A stretch of DNA of 64,000 bases from Marinobacter aromaticivorans. GTDB lineage: Bacteria > Pseudomonadota > Gammaproteobacteria > Pseudomonadales > Oleiphilaceae. Both the position numbers and the translations under genes were made by a program. The notes beneath the pieces are model-generated. The model was not told the DNA's origin. It was given only the letters and a program-made list of their open reading frames with translations, and ran no database searches. Position 1 is the stretch's first letter. Each line of letters begins with the position of its first letter. Positions 28,829 to 39,414 of this stretch are shown here, one piece after another. The stretch spans positions 496,001 to 560,000 of the forward strand of contig NZ_NIHD01000001.1 in NCBI RefSeq assembly GCF_002806975.1, given 5' to 3'.

Positions 28829-30634
28829 TCAGACGATATCAATCAGCAGTTCACCCGGGGTGACCCGGTCGCCTTTGGTAACGTAAATGGCCTCCACCTT
28901 GCCGTCGATATCGGCATGCACCTCGGTTTCCATCTTCATTGCCTCGGTTATCAGGACGGCCTGGCCGGCGGTAACCGTGTCGCCTTCCTGCACCAGAACC
29001 TCCACCACGTTGCCCGGCATGGCGGTGCTGACGTGGCCGGGTGTTGAGGCTTTTTTACGCCCATTGCCACTTTCGGCGACGTATTCGTTAAGGGGTTCGA
29101 ACACCACCTCTTCCGGCATGCCGTCCAGCGACAGGTACAGCTTGCGCTTGCCGGCACCTGAATCGCCCGAACCGGTAATCGCCACGTCGTAGCTTTCGCC
29201 ATGCACTTCAATTTTGAATTCAGTGGCAACGCCAGTGCCGAGGCGCTCCTGGGGCTTGGTCTCTGCAGGCAGCAAAGGTTCCGGTGCCAGGGTGCCGTCT
29301 TTGCGTTGCTGCAGGAATTCCCGGCCCAGGTCCGGGAACATCGCGTAGGTGAGCACATCTTCTTCATTGAGGGCGAGTTCGCCGATGTCTTTGCGCAGCC
29401 TGTTCATTTCCGGGCTGAGCTGGTCCGCGGGGCGGCCTTCGTCGACCGATTCGTTGCCGATGGCCTTGCTGCGTACTTTGGCGTTAACCGGGGCTGGCGG
29501 CTGGCCGTAGCCTCCCTGCAGGTAGCGCTTTACTTCGTTGGTGATGGTTTTGTAGCGCTGGCCGGCGAGAACGTTGTACACCGCCTGGGTTCCGACGATC
29601 TGGGAAGTAGGGGTTACCAGTGGCGGGAAGCCCAGGTCTTCCCGCACCCGCGGTATCTCATCGAACACTTCGCGAATACGCTCCAGCGCATTCTGTTCTT
29701 TGAGCTGGTTCGCCAGGTTGGACATCATGCCACCGGGCACCTGGTTGATCTGTACCGACACGTCCTCGCGGGTAAATTCGCTTTCAAACTGCCGGTACTT
29801 TTTGCGTACTTCCCGGAAGTAATCCGCAATCTCGCTCAGCAGCGTCAAATCCAGGCCGGTGTCGTAGTCGGTGCCTTTGAGTGCGGCCACCTGGGATTCC
29901 GTGGCCGGGTGGCTGGTGCCTGAAGAAAATGAAGAAATGGCGGTGTCTATGCGGTCGGCGCCGGCTTCAATGGCTTTTAACTGGCACAGGGGGGCCAGGC
30001 CGGAGGTGGAATGGCTGTGAATAACCAGGGGCAGATCCACTTCCGCCTTGATGGCCTTCACCAGATCATAAGTGGCGTAAGGTGTCAGCAGCCCTGCCAT
30101 GTCCTTGATGGCAATGGAGTCAGCACCCATGGCCTGAATGTCTTTGGCCTGTTGCACAAACAGTTCCAGTGTATGCACAGGGCTGGTGGTGTAGCAGATA
30201 GTGCCCTGGGCATGCTTGCCGGCCTTTTTCACCGCCTTCATGGCGGTTTCGATGTTGCGCAGGTCGTTCAGGGCATCGAACACCCGGAATACATCAATGC
30301 CGTTGTCTGCCGCTTTTTGCACAAAGGCTTCCACAACATCGTCGGCGTAATGGCGATAGCCCAGCAGGTTCTGCCCCCGTAGCAGCATTTGCAGGCGGGT
30401 GTTGGGTAGCGCTTCGCGCAACTGGCGCAGGCGCTCCCAGGGATCTTCCTTCAGAAAGCGAACACAGGCGTCAAAGGTGGCGCCGCCCCAGACCTCCAGC
30501 GACCAGTAGCCTGCCTGATCCAGCTTGCCGCAGATGGGTAGCATGTCTTCGGTGCGCATGCGCGTGGCAATCAATGACTGGTGCGCATCGCGTAGCACAA
30601 GGTCGGTTACTTCAATCTTTTTTGCTTGGTTCAT
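28829..30634 (-). CDS. pycB: Pyruvate carboxylase subunit B (carboxyltransferase and biotin carrier)
   Basis: 601 residues. The N-terminal carboxyltransferase barrel (VLRDAHQSLIATRMRTEDML, AIKDMAGLLTPYATYDLVKA) is followed by a conserved PYC_OADA domain and a C-terminal biotinyl domain with the attachment motif EAMKMETEV. It is homologous to the oxaloacetate decarboxylase alpha subunit, but no membrane beta or gamma subunits lie nearby. With the adjacent biotin carboxylase and LysR gene it matches the two-subunit anaplerotic pyruvate carboxylase of Pseudomonas (PA5435-PA5437). It links to the biotin operon at the window's left end as a user of biotin. Confidence 0.9.
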   Translation of the reverse strand: MNQAKKIEVTDLVLRDAHQSLIATRMRTEDMLPICGKLDQAGYWSLEVWGGATFDACVRFLKEDPWERLRQLREALPNTRLQMLLRGQNLLGYRHYADDVVEAFVQKAADNGIDVFRVFDALNDLRNIETAMKAVKKAGKHAQGTICYTTSPVHTLELFVQQAKDIQAMGADSIAIKDMAGLLTPYATYDLVKAIKAEVDLPLVIHSHSTSGLAPLCQLKAIEAGADRIDTAISSFSSGTSHPATESQVAALKGTDYDTGLDLTLLSEIADYFREVRKKYRQFESEFTREDVSVQINQVPGGMMSNLANQLKEQNALERIREVFDEIPRVREDLGFPPLVTPTSQIVGTQAVYNVLAGQRYKTITNEVKRYLQGGYGQPPAPVNAKVRSKAIGNESVDEGRPADQLSPEMNRLRKDIGELALNEEDVLTYAMFPDLGREFLQQRKDGTLAPEPLLPAETKPQERLGTGVATEFKIEVHGESYDVAITGSGDSGAGKRKLYLSLDGMPEEVVFEPLNEYVAESGNGRKKASTPGHVSTAMPGNVVEVLVQEGDTVTAGQAVLITEAMKMETEVHADIDGKVEAIYVTKGDRVTPGELLIDIV

Positions 30635-30652
30635 GATTCGGTCTCCTGCGGG

Positions 30653-32068
30653 TTACCAGCCTGCGTGTGCGGCGATGGTGGCGGCGATAGCCAGCGCGGT
30701 CTGGCTGGGGTGGCGCTTGGTTGAATAGTTCAGCAGTTCCGGGTGTTCGGGCACAAAGCTGGTGTTGAATGTCCCCTCGCTGAAATCCGGATGATCCAGA
30801 ATCTGCTGGTAATAGTTGGCGGTGGTTGTGATCCCGTGCAGGCGCATGTCGTCCAGCGCACGCTTGCCCCGGGCGATCACCTCATCCCAGGTCAGTGCCC
30901 AAACCACCAGTTTCAGGCACATGGAGTCGTAGTAGGGCGGGATGTCATAACCGGTATAAATGGCGGTATCCACCCGCACACCCGGGCCGCCGGGCGCGTA
31001 GTAATGGGTTACCCTGCCAAAGCTGGGCAGGAAGTCGTTTTTGGGGTCTTCGGCGTTAATACGGAACTGCAGGGCGTAGCCCCGGAACTGGATGTCTTCC
31101 TGGCGGTAGCTCAGGGGCAGCCCCGCGGCAATGCGCAATTGCTCACGCACAATGTCCACCCCGGTAATGGCTTCGGTAATGGTGTGCTCCACTTGCACGC
31201 GGGTGTTCATTTCCATGAAATACACTTCGTTGCCGGTGAGCAGGAACTCCACCGTACCAGCGTTTTCATAGCCTACGGCTTTGGCGGCGCGTACCGCCAG
31301 GTCACCCACATACTGGCGCTGTTCCGGCGTCAGTTGAGGGCTGGGGGCAATCTCGATCAGTTTCTGGTTGCGCCGTTGTATGGAGCAGTCGCGCTCGAAC
31401 AGGTGAATGGCATTGCCCTGGCTGTCTGCCAGTATCTGCACTTCAATATGGCGCGGGTTCACAATGCACTTTTCCATGAACACTTCGGCAGAACCGAACG
31501 CCTTGGTGGCTTCGGAGATAACCCGCGGATACTGCACTTTCAATTCCTGTGCGGTATCACAGCGCCGGATACCGCGACCGCCGCCACCGGAAGTGGCTTT
31601 GAGCATGACCGGGTAGCCGATGTCGTTGGCAAGCTCCAGAGCCTCCTCAAGGCTGTTCAGGTTGCCCTCCGAGCCGGGCGTGATGGGTACACCGGCGGCG
31701 CGCATGCTGTCACGGGCCTGGGTTTTATCGCCCATACCGTGGATGACGCTGGATTTGGGGCCAATAAACGCCACGCCTTTCTGCTCGCACAGGCGGGCAA
31801 GGTTGGCGTTTTCCGACAGAAATCCGTAGCCCGGGTGAATGGCATCGCAGCCGGTTTCCACCGCCAGGTTTACGATGCGTGCAGGGTCCAGGTAGCCCGC
31901 CAATGGGTCTTCGCCCAGCGAGTAGGATTCATCAGCCCGCTTGACATGCAACCCGTAGCGATCCGGCTCGGTGTATATGGCCACCGACCGTATCCCCATT
32001 TCTGCGCAGGCACGCACGATGCGGACAGCAATCTCCCCGCGGTTGGCGATCAACACTTTCCTCAGCAT
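30653..32068 (-). CDS. pycA: Pyruvate carboxylase subunit A (biotin carboxylase)
   Basis: 471-residue ATP-grasp enzyme that carboxylates biotin on PycB. Key features are MLRKVLIANRGEIAVRIVRA, the glycine-rich KATSGGGGRGIRR, ERDCSIQRRNQKLIEIAP, and EMNTRVQVEHTITEAITGVD. It is very like AccC, but its linkage to pycB and a LysR gene argues for pyruvate carboxylase. I chose the ATG preceded by GGAGG (minus strand at about 32073-32077). It is separated from pycB by 18 bp, one operon. Confidence 0.92.
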   Translation of the reverse strand: MLRKVLIANRGEIAVRIVRACAEMGIRSVAIYTEPDRYGLHVKRADESYSLGEDPLAGYLDPARIVNLAVETGCDAIHPGYGFLSENANLARLCEQKGVAFIGPKSSVIHGMGDKTQARDSMRAAGVPITPGSEGNLNSLEEALELANDIGYPVMLKATSGGGGRGIRRCDTAQELKVQYPRVISEATKAFGSAEVFMEKCIVNPRHIEVQILADSQGNAIHLFERDCSIQRRNQKLIEIAPSPQLTPEQRQYVGDLAVRAAKAVGYENAGTVEFLLTGNEVYFMEMNTRVQVEHTITEAITGVDIVREQLRIAAGLPLSYRQEDIQFRGYALQFRINAEDPKNDFLPSFGRVTHYYAPGGPGVRVDTAIYTGYDIPPYYDSMCLKLVVWALTWDEVIARGKRALDDMRLHGITTTANYYQQILDHPDFSEGTFNTSFVPEHPELLNYSTKRHPSQTALAIAATIAAHAGW

Positions 32069-32180
32069 GGGAGGTTCCTCGCTTTTTTTCGTCCCGAATG
32101 GAAGTGACAGCGTTCGTAATAACGCCAAAAAGAATAATCGGATAGAATCTTCACGAAAAATTGATATTATTTTGTTTATA

Positions 32181-32198
32181 TATAAGAGATAACTTATA
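32181..32198. promoter_or_regulatory. Inverted repeat between pycA and the LysR gene
   Basis: TATAAG-N6-CTTATA, an 18-bp perfect dyad in an AT-rich stretch between the divergent genes. It sits about 110 bp before pycA and 23 bp before the LysR start. LysR-type regulators usually bind such a dyad in the shared divergent region and control both genes. Binding is inferred. Confidence 0.6.
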
Positions 32199-32220
32199 CA
32201 TTAAGGAAGAAATTGCATTT

Positions 32221-33201
32221 ATGCCCCTGAGCATCCAGAAACTGGCCAGCCGGCTGACCTTTCGGCAGCTCCAGGTTTTCAAGGCGGTAAACGACCTGAA
32301 AAGCTACAGCAAGGCAGGGGAGTTACTCGGCCTGACGCAACCCGCTGTCAGCAGCCAGGTACGTCATCTGGAACAAGCGCTGGGCATGCCCATGTTCGAG
32401 TATGTCGGGCGCAAGCTATACTGCACCGCTGCCGGCGAGGAGATGGCCCGCTGCGTGCGCTCCGTATTCCGCGAGCTGGAGCGGGTGCAGAACAGCCTGG
32501 CGGCCCTGGAAGGGCAGGTGGCAGGAGAACTCCGGCTGGTGGCCGTGAATACCGCGCAGTACGTGGTGCCCTACATGCTGAGTGCGTTTTTGCAGCTGAA
32601 CCCGCAGGTGACCGTGTCAGTAGCGGTTGTTAACCGGGCAGCGGCATTGCAGCGGCTGAACGACAATGCCGATGACCTGGTGATTATGGGCATGGTGCCC
32701 GCCGAGCGGCCTCTGGCATCTCTGCCGTTTCTCGATAACGAACTGGTACCGGTGGTGCCCAGTGGTCACCCGTTACTCCGACAACAAACGGTGACCCCCC
32801 AGGAGTTTCTGGACAGCGGTCTGCTGCTGCGGGAAAGTGGCTCAGGCAGTCGTCTGGCACTGGAGTTGCACTGCCAGGCCCAGCGCTTGCGGGCAACGCC
32901 AACTATAGAACTGGGCTCTAACGATGCCGTAAAGCACGCGGTACTGGCTGGTTTGGGGGTGGCTGTTCTGCCGAAACTGGGCGTTTTGTCAGAGCTCGCC
33001 CTGGGCAGATTGCATGTGCTGGATATCAGAGGCTTTCCACTGAGGCGCAGCTGGTGTGTGGTCTACCCGCAGGCTCGGCACCCTACGCCGGCCATGCGGG
33101 CATTTATTGACTACGTGCAGCAGAACATCCGACAGTTCGAGCGGATGTTCCTGCGGCACCGGGAATTGAACTCAGCCGTCGGCCATCAAGGCACCGACTG
33201 A
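32221..33201 (+). CDS. LysR-type regulator, probable regulator of pycAB
   Basis: 326 residues. The N-terminal winged helix is RLTFRQLQVFKAVNDLKSYS followed by KAGELLGLTQPAVSSQVRHL. The rest is an effector-binding domain (LRLVAVNTAQYVVPYMLSAF onward). It is divergent from pycA, the position of PA5437 (described as PycR in P. aeruginosa). The effector is unknown. ATG 32221 is preceded by AAGGAAG about 12 bases away, which is long. The 3' end overlaps the converging metallo-hydrolase gene by 30 bp, so no terminator can lie between them. Confidence 0.9.
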   Translation: MPLSIQKLASRLTFRQLQVFKAVNDLKSYSKAGELLGLTQPAVSSQVRHLEQALGMPMFEYVGRKLYCTAAGEEMARCVRSVFRELERVQNSLAALEGQVAGELRLVAVNTAQYVVPYMLSAFLQLNPQVTVSVAVVNRAAALQRLNDNADDLVIMGMVPAERPLASLPFLDNELVPVVPSGHPLLRQQTVTPQEFLDSGLLLRESGSGSRLALELHCQAQRLRATPTIELGSNDAVKHAVLAGLGVAVLPKLGVLSELALGRLHVLDIRGFPLRRSWCVVYPQARHPTPAMRAFIDYVQQNIRQFERMFLRHRELNSAVGHQGTD

Positions 33202-34527
33202 CCCAAGAAATACATCAACGTTTCTGAAACCCCTGCGCATCAATACCGACGCAGCAATTGCCGCCCGTGCGCCGCTGCCGCACAGGATGGTGTAATGTCT
33301 CTCGGGGTCCAGCTCACTGGCCTCCTCCGCGAGGTGTCCTGTGTAGTGGTGTATGGCCTGGTCAACCGGTGTTTCCTCCACCTCCCCTTTTCCGCGAACA
33401 TCCAGCAGGCTCCAGTTCTCCGGCGGCGAGGCTCTGCGTTTTTTGAACTCCTCCAGATCAATCACCGTAATGGCCCTGAACGGTTCTGCCATGGCCGCCC
33501 ATTGGGGCATGTCCGGAGCCAGGTAGCCGAGCACCCTGTCAAAGCCGATACGGGCCAGGTGTCGTGCGGCCAGTTCGGCTTCTGAAGCGCTGGCAGCGAC
33601 CAGAACCAGCTTGTCATCGGGGTTCAGGAACCAGCCGGCAAAGGCCGGAATCATGGGTGTCGGCAGCGCCAGGCTGTCCGGTATATGAGCTCCGAGAAAG
33701 CTGCTGATTCCGCGCACGTCAATGGTCACAGTCTGGTCTGGCAAGTCCTTGAAGGCTGCGGGTGAAAGCGCCGCCGGTGTCAGCAAAGGGCTCGCCGCCG
33801 GGCTGCCTACCAGGTTCAGGCGCTCCATTTCGCGGAAATAGGGTGGCTGGTAATGGTGTTCCTGCACCTTACGGCTGATGAATTCCTGGCGTGACCGGAT
33901 TTTCAGCATGGGGTTATTGCGGCGTTCGTAACCGATACTTGAGAATTCCCGGTCGGCCATGTTGTCGCCACATACAGAGCCGGCGCCATGGGCCGGGTAA
34001 ATAAGCGTCTGGTCGCCCAGGTCGAGCAGTTTCTGCAGACTGTCGTAGAGCAGGCCGGCGACTTCTTCAGCGCGCTCCGGGTAGAAGTCGGTGCGCCCGA
34101 CATCGCCAATGAACAGGGTGTCGCCGGTGAATACGGCCACCGCGTCATCGCCGAATTCCGTATCGTAGAGCACAAATGACAGGCTGTCGTCAGTGTGGCC
34201 GGGCGTTTCCAGTACACGCAGTTGCAGATTGCCGAAGCGGAACTCGTCGTTTTCACGGGTGGTTTTTGCATAGCGCACGTCTGCCGCGGCATTCGGCCCG
34301 TGGAAAACCGTAGCGCCGGTCAGTTGCGCGAGTATGGGCGCGCCGGAGACAAGATCTTCGTTGCGGTGCGTTTCAAAAATATGGGTTATCCGGCAGCCCT
34401 CCACGGCAGCCGCTTCGGCATAGACTTCACAGTCGCGGCGGGGATCAATAACTGCGGCCTGGCCGTTGTTACCAATCAGGTACGACAGATGCGACAAGCC
34501 TTCGGATTTGAATGTCTGAATAAACAT
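33172..34527 (-). CDS. Metallo-beta-lactamase-fold hydrolase fused to two rhodanese domains
   Basis: 451 residues. The N-terminal half is a glyoxalase-II-like metal domain resembling persulfide dioxygenases: FETHRNEDLVSG (here HxNxD in place of HxHxD), TPGHTDDS, FTGDTLFIGDVGR and YPAHGAGS. Two rhodanese-type domains follow: the first (about 260-350) lacks a cysteine, and the second has CGSGARA near residue 425, an active-site loop. Such fusions are linked to persulfide oxidation and sulfur transfer. The start ATG follows GGAGG. It is monocistronic; the cysDN genes are 7 kb away, so no operon link to sulfur can be claimed. Confidence 0.85.
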   Translation of the reverse strand: MFIQTFKSEGLSHLSYLIGNNGQAAVIDPRRDCEVYAEAAAVEGCRITHIFETHRNEDLVSGAPILAQLTGATVFHGPNAAADVRYAKTTRENDEFRFGNLQLRVLETPGHTDDSLSFVLYDTEFGDDAVAVFTGDTLFIGDVGRTDFYPERAEEVAGLLYDSLQKLLDLGDQTLIYPAHGAGSVCGDNMADREFSSIGYERRNNPMLKIRSRQEFISRKVQEHHYQPPYFREMERLNLVGSPAASPLLTPAALSPAAFKDLPDQTVTIDVRGISSFLGAHIPDSLALPTPMIPAFAGWFLNPDDKLVLVAASASEAELAARHLARIGFDRVLGYLAPDMPQWAAMAEPFRAITVIDLEEFKKRRASPPENWSLLDVRGKGEVEETPVDQAIHHYTGHLAEEASELDPERHYTILCGSGARAAIAASVLMRRGFRNVDVFLGSVGALMADG

Positions 34528-34715
34528 GAAACCTCCTTCTCAAACAGAATCGAGGACCATGTATTATGTTTAGCACAACACTGGGGGGCTTAGGGGCGCC
34601 AGCGGATTACCGTCTTAAGGCTGCAGGATTAAGGTTGCTTAACGCAGGCAACCAGCCAGGCGCCAGTGAATGGCCTGAGCGCTCTGGCTGGCAGTCTGAT
34701 CGCCATGCCGAACGA

Positions 34716-36167
34716 TTAGTTGTTCAGTTTTTTAAGCAGAATTTCATTGAACAGCTTCGGATTGCCCTGTCCCTTCGAGGCCTTCATCAGTGGCCCCATA
34801 AAGCCACCCAGCATCTTCTTCTGCTTCTTCGGGTCGGTTTCCCGCTGGTACTGGGCAACCTGATCCGGCATGCCGGCCAGGACCTCATCCACCATCTGCT
34901 CCAGCGCGCCGGTGTCCGAAACCTGTTTCAGGCCCCGGGCTTCAATGATGGCATCGGCGTTGTCTCCGTCACCCTTCCAGAGCGCCTCGAATACTTTCTT
35001 GGCCCCGGATGAGGACACGGTGTTATCCGCAATGCGTGCCACCAGTTGACCCAGTTGAGCGCCGGTGATGGGCGCCTGGGTCACGGTTTTGTCTTCCGCA
35101 TTCAGGCGCGCGGAGAATTCACCCAATACCCAGTTGGCTGCCAGTTTTGCGTCTTTGCCGTGGCTGGCGGTTTCTTCAAAGAATGCGGCCATGGAGGCAT
35201 CCTCGCTGAGCAAACGGGCATCGTAATTGTTGAGGCCGTATTGCTCCCTGAAGCGGGCCTTGCGCTCGTCCGGCAGTTCCGGCAATAAATCCCGGGCGCT
35301 CTGGATAAACGCATCGTCGATCACCACCGGCAGCAGGTCCGGGCAGGGGAAGTAGCGGTAATCGTTGGCTTCTTCCTTGCTGCGCATGGAGCGGGATTCG
35401 TTGCGCTCCCCATTGTACAGACGGGTTTCCTGAATCACACGGCCGCCGTCTTCCAGAATGTCCATCTGCCGCTCCACTTCGTGGGCGATGGCCTGCTCCA
35501 TGAAGCGGAAGGAGTTCAGGTTCTTGGTTTCCGTGCGGGTGCCCAGTTCTTCCGAGCCTTTGGGCTTCAGGGAAATGTTCACGTCAAAACGCAAAGAGCC
35601 CTGGCTCATATCGCCATCGCAGATACCCAGCGACGTCACCAGGCTGTGCAGTTTTCTGGCGAAGGCTACCGCTTCTTCCGCACTGTTCATATCCGGTTCG
35701 GTGACCACTTCAATCAGCGGTGTGCCGGCGCGGTTCAGGTCGATGCCCGTCATGCCGTGGAAGTCCTCGTGGAGTGACTTGCCGGCGTCTTCCTCCAGAT
35801 GCGCGTGGTGAATGCGCACCCGCTTGCTGCTGCCGTCTGCCAGATCAATATCCACAAAGCCGGGGCCAATAATGGGGTGATCCAGTTGTGTGGTCTGATA
35901 GCCCTTGGGCAAATCCGGGTAGAAGTAGTTTTTACGGTCGAACACCGAACGCCGGCCAATCTCGGCATTCACCGCCAGGCCGAACATGACTGCGTAGCGG
36001 AATGCCTGCTCATTCGGAACAGGCAGAGTGCCCGGCATGGCCAGGTCAACGGCGCTGGCCTGGGTGTTTGGCTCGGCACCAAAGGCGGTGCTGGAGCCGG
36101 AAAAAATCTTGGTTTTGGTGGCAAGCTGAACGTGAATTTCCAGCCCGATCACAATATCCCACTGCAT
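34716..36167 (-). CDS. gatB: Aspartyl/glutamyl-tRNA amidotransferase subunit B
   Basis: Kinase/transamidation subunit that recognises misacylated Glu-tRNA-Gln or Asp-tRNA-Asn. 483 residues. The N-terminus [20 protein letters not shown] and [15 protein letters not shown], with [16 protein letters not shown], are diagnostic. The C-terminal YqeY-like tail ends [19 protein letters not shown]. It follows gatA by 21 bp. The presence of gatCAB suggests that Asn-tRNA or Gln-tRNA is made by the indirect route. Confidence 0.96.
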   Translation of the reverse strand: MQWDIVIGLEIHVQLATKTKIFSGSSTAFGAEPNTQASAVDLAMPGTLPVPNEQAFRYAVMFGLAVNAEIGRRSVFDRKNYFYPDLPKGYQTTQLDHPIIGPGFVDIDLADGSSKRVRIHHAHLEEDAGKSLHEDFHGMTGIDLNRAGTPLIEVVTEPDMNSAEEAVAFARKLHSLVTSLGICDGDMSQGSLRFDVNISLKPKGSEELGTRTETKNLNSFRFMEQAIAHEVERQMDILEDGGRVIQETRLYNGERNESRSMRSKEEANDYRYFPCPDLLPVVIDDAFIQSARDLLPELPDERKARFREQYGLNNYDARLLSEDASMAAFFEETASHGKDAKLAANWVLGEFSARLNAEDKTVTQAPITGAQLGQLVARIADNTVSSSGAKKVFEALWKGDGDNADAIIEARGLKQVSDTGALEQMVDEVLAGMPDQVAQYQRETDPKKQKKMLGGFMGPLMKASKGQGNPKLFNEILLKKLNN

Positions 36168-36188
36168 ATACGTTCTCCTGGTTCGGGC

Positions 36189-37646
36189 TTACTGGGGAAG
36201 CTTCTGGTGCCAGTCGGTAACCTGCTGGAACTGGTGGGCTGTGTTCAGCAAACGGGCTTCTTCAAAATAGTTCCCGATAATCTGCAATCCCACCGGCAGG
36301 CCGTCGACAAAACCCGCCGGTACCGACATGGCCGGCACGCCCGCAAGGTTAACGGCGATGGTGAAAACATCTTCCAGGTACATGGTCACCGGGTCACTGG
36401 TTTTCTCACCCTGCACAAACGCAGGCGAGGGCGTTACCGGGCTCATCAAAACATCCACGTCCTTGAAGGCGTTGATAAAATCCTGCTGAATCAGGCGGCG
36501 AACCTTCTGCGCCTTCAGGTAATAAGCATCAAAATATCCGGCTGAAAGTGCATAAGTGCCCACCAGGATGCGGCGCTTCACCTCTCCTCCGAAGCCTTCG
36601 GCACGTGTGCGGGTATAGAGATCGTTCAGGTCCTTGGGATCTTCGCAGCGGTAGCCGTAACGCACGCCGTCAAAACGCGACAGGTTGGCGGAGGCTTCTG
36701 CAGGCGCAATCACGTAATAGGCGGCAATGGCCAGCTTGGCATGGGGCAGGGACACTTCAGTTACCGTGGCACCCAGCTTTTCGTATTCCTTAACCGCATT
36801 GCGAACCTGCTGCTCCATCGCGGGGCTGAGCTGGTCGGAGAAATACTCTTTTGGAAGACCAACACGCAGGCCCTTTAATGGCTCGTTTAACGTGGCGGTG
36901 TAATCCGGCACGGCGCGATCAACGCAGGTGGAATCCTTCGGGTCGAACCCGGCCATCACATTCAGCATCAGCGCGTTGTCTTCTGCCGTGCGCGCCATGG
37001 TGCCGCCTTGATCCAGGCTGGAGGCAAAAGCAATCATCCCGTAGCGGGACACCCTGCCATAAGTTGGCTTCAAACCGGTGATGCCGCACAGGGCGGCGGG
37101 CTGGCGGATGGAGCCGCCGGTATCTGTGGCCGTCGCTGCCGGAACCAAACGAGCGGCAATGGCTGCGGCGGAACCGCCGGAAGACCCACCGGGTACACGC
37201 TTGTCGCCACTGCTCAATCCCCAGGGGTTAGTCACCGGGCCGAAAAAACTGGATTCGTTGGACGAACCCATGGCGAACTCGTCCATATTGGTTTTGCCGA
37301 GGCACACCGCACCGGCAGTGCGAAAGTTGGCGGTAACCGTGGCGTCATAGGGTGGCACAAAATTGGCGAGCATTTTTGAACCGGCAGTGGTGGCTACGCC
37401 ATTGGTGCAGAAAATGTCTTTGTGGGCGAAGGGCACGCCTGTCCACACGCTGGCTTTACCGGCTGCGCGTTGTTCGTCGGCGGCTTTGGCATCGGCCATG
37501 GCCTGGTCTTCGGTAACTGTAATAAAACTGTTGTACTGGCCGTCTTCAGCCTTGATGCGGTCGAGGAACTCACGGGTCAGTTCCACGCTTGAAATCTTGC
37601 CGCTTTCCAGTTCACGGGAAAGCTCTGCTACGGATTTGTTATGCAT
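36189..37646 (-). CDS. gatA: Aspartyl/glutamyl-tRNA amidotransferase subunit A
   Basis: Glutaminase subunit of the amidase-signature family, 485 residues. The catalytic lysine lies in VPFAHKDIF near residue 79, and the serine-rich loop is [20 protein letters not shown], followed by [23 protein letters not shown] 37646 is preceded by AGGA six bases upstream; an in-frame TTG two codons earlier is less likely. It is the middle gene of gatC-gatA-gatB. Confidence 0.97.
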   Translation of the reverse strand: MHNKSVAELSRELESGKISSVELTREFLDRIKAEDGQYNSFITVTEDQAMADAKAADEQRAAGKASVWTGVPFAHKDIFCTNGVATTAGSKMLANFVPPYDATVTANFRTAGAVCLGKTNMDEFAMGSSNESSFFGPVTNPWGLSSGDKRVPGGSSGGSAAAIAARLVPAATATDTGGSIRQPAALCGITGLKPTYGRVSRYGMIAFASSLDQGGTMARTAEDNALMLNVMAGFDPKDSTCVDRAVPDYTATLNEPLKGLRVGLPKEYFSDQLSPAMEQQVRNAVKEYEKLGATVTEVSLPHAKLAIAAYYVIAPAEASANLSRFDGVRYGYRCEDPKDLNDLYTRTRAEGFGGEVKRRILVGTYALSAGYFDAYYLKAQKVRRLIQQDFINAFKDVDVLMSPVTPSPAFVQGEKTSDPVTMYLEDVFTIAVNLAGVPAMSVPAGFVDGLPVGLQIIGNYFEEARLLNTAHQFQQVTDWHQKLPQ

Positions 37647-37686
37647 GTTCAATCCTGGTAGTGGGCTGATAGTGGGATTCGTCAGA

Positions 37687-37974
37687 TCACTCGATAACCC
37701 GGGGTACGAGATAAAGGCCGTCTTCGGTAGCCGGCGCGATGGCCTGAAAGGCTTCCCGTTGATTGGTCTCGGTCACTTCGTCGGCGCGCAAACGCTGCAC
37801 GGCATCCAGCGGGTGAGCCAGGGGCTCGACATTGGAGGTGTCTGCGGCGCTGAGTTGGTCGACAAGATTCAGGATATTGCCCAGATCGCTTTCCAGTGCC
37901 GATATCTGCGCTTCGTCCACGCGGATGCGGGCAAGAACAGCGACTTTTTCTATGTCTTCACGGGAAATGGACAC
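37687..37974 (-). CDS. gatC: Aspartyl/glutamyl-tRNA amidotransferase subunit C
   Basis: 95-residue subunit that wraps between GatA and GatB. The sequence [20 protein letters not shown] and [19 protein letters not shown] are typical, ending in [10 protein letters not shown]. No ATG gives this N-terminus. The start is the GTG at 37974, with GGGAGG six bases upstream. The open frame continues upstream through PAL-10 but is not part of the gene. It is the first gene of gatCAB, divergent from mreB. Confidence 0.93.
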   Translation of the reverse strand: MSISREDIEKVAVLARIRVDEAQISALESDLGNILNLVDQLSAADTSNVEPLAHPLDAVQRLRADEVTETNQREAFQAIAPATEDGLYLVPRVIE

Positions 37975-38051
37975 AAATTGCCTCCCAGATAAATGAAATG
38001 TCGGTAATATAAAGGACACTCTCTGCAAAAGAGTGTTGCACCGAGTTATGG

Positions 38052-38159
38052 GGCCGTTCGGGGAAGGCTTTTCAAAACTGTAGAGGGCCATGGATGGCCC
38101 GAAACAAGCGCACATGGATGTGCTCATAGCGTGTTTTGAAAAGCCTTCCCCGAATGGCC
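38052..38159 (-). repeat. PAL-10: type A palindrome, 27-bp arms, 54-nt core
   Basis: The arms at 38052-38078 and 38133-38159 match with one G-T change over 27 bp. The 54-nt core, in reverse orientation, contains GGGCCATGGATGGCCC and CACATGGATGTG. The inner arm TTTTCAAAAC is shared with PAL-3. It lies between divergent gatC and mreB. Confidence 0.9.
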
Positions 38160-38248
38160 TTGCACTCCTGCAAAAAAACAAGCCAGGTATAGTAACAGAT
38201 TAGAACACTGGCGGGAGAGGCCAACCGGTCGGGAAAATGCGAGAATAA

Positions 38249-39391
<1,143 letters not shown>

Positions 39392-39397
39392 TCCTTT

Positions 39398-39414
39398 GGG
39401 GAGGGATCGCCATT
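39398..39414 (+). promoter_or_regulatory. Ribosome binding site deciding an ATT start for mreC
   Basis: GGGGAGGG at 39398-39405 is the strongest Shine-Dalgarno in the region. Six bases later comes ATT (39412-39414), not ATG, GTG or TTG. The next canonical start in frame, GTG 39439, has only a poorly placed AGGGG three bases before it. ATT initiation is known for E. coli infC, so the choice is unusual but possible. Confidence 0.6.

Noticed and set aside
28829..30634. pycB as a sodium-pumping oxaloacetate decarboxylase alpha subunit
   Set aside because: No beta or gamma membrane subunits are adjacent, while a biotin carboxylase and a LysR gene are, which fits two-subunit pyruvate carboxylase.
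29201..32107. Long plus-strand frames opposite pycB and pycA (240 and 454 codons)
   Set aside because: They mirror conserved biotin-enzyme codons and have no domain of their own.
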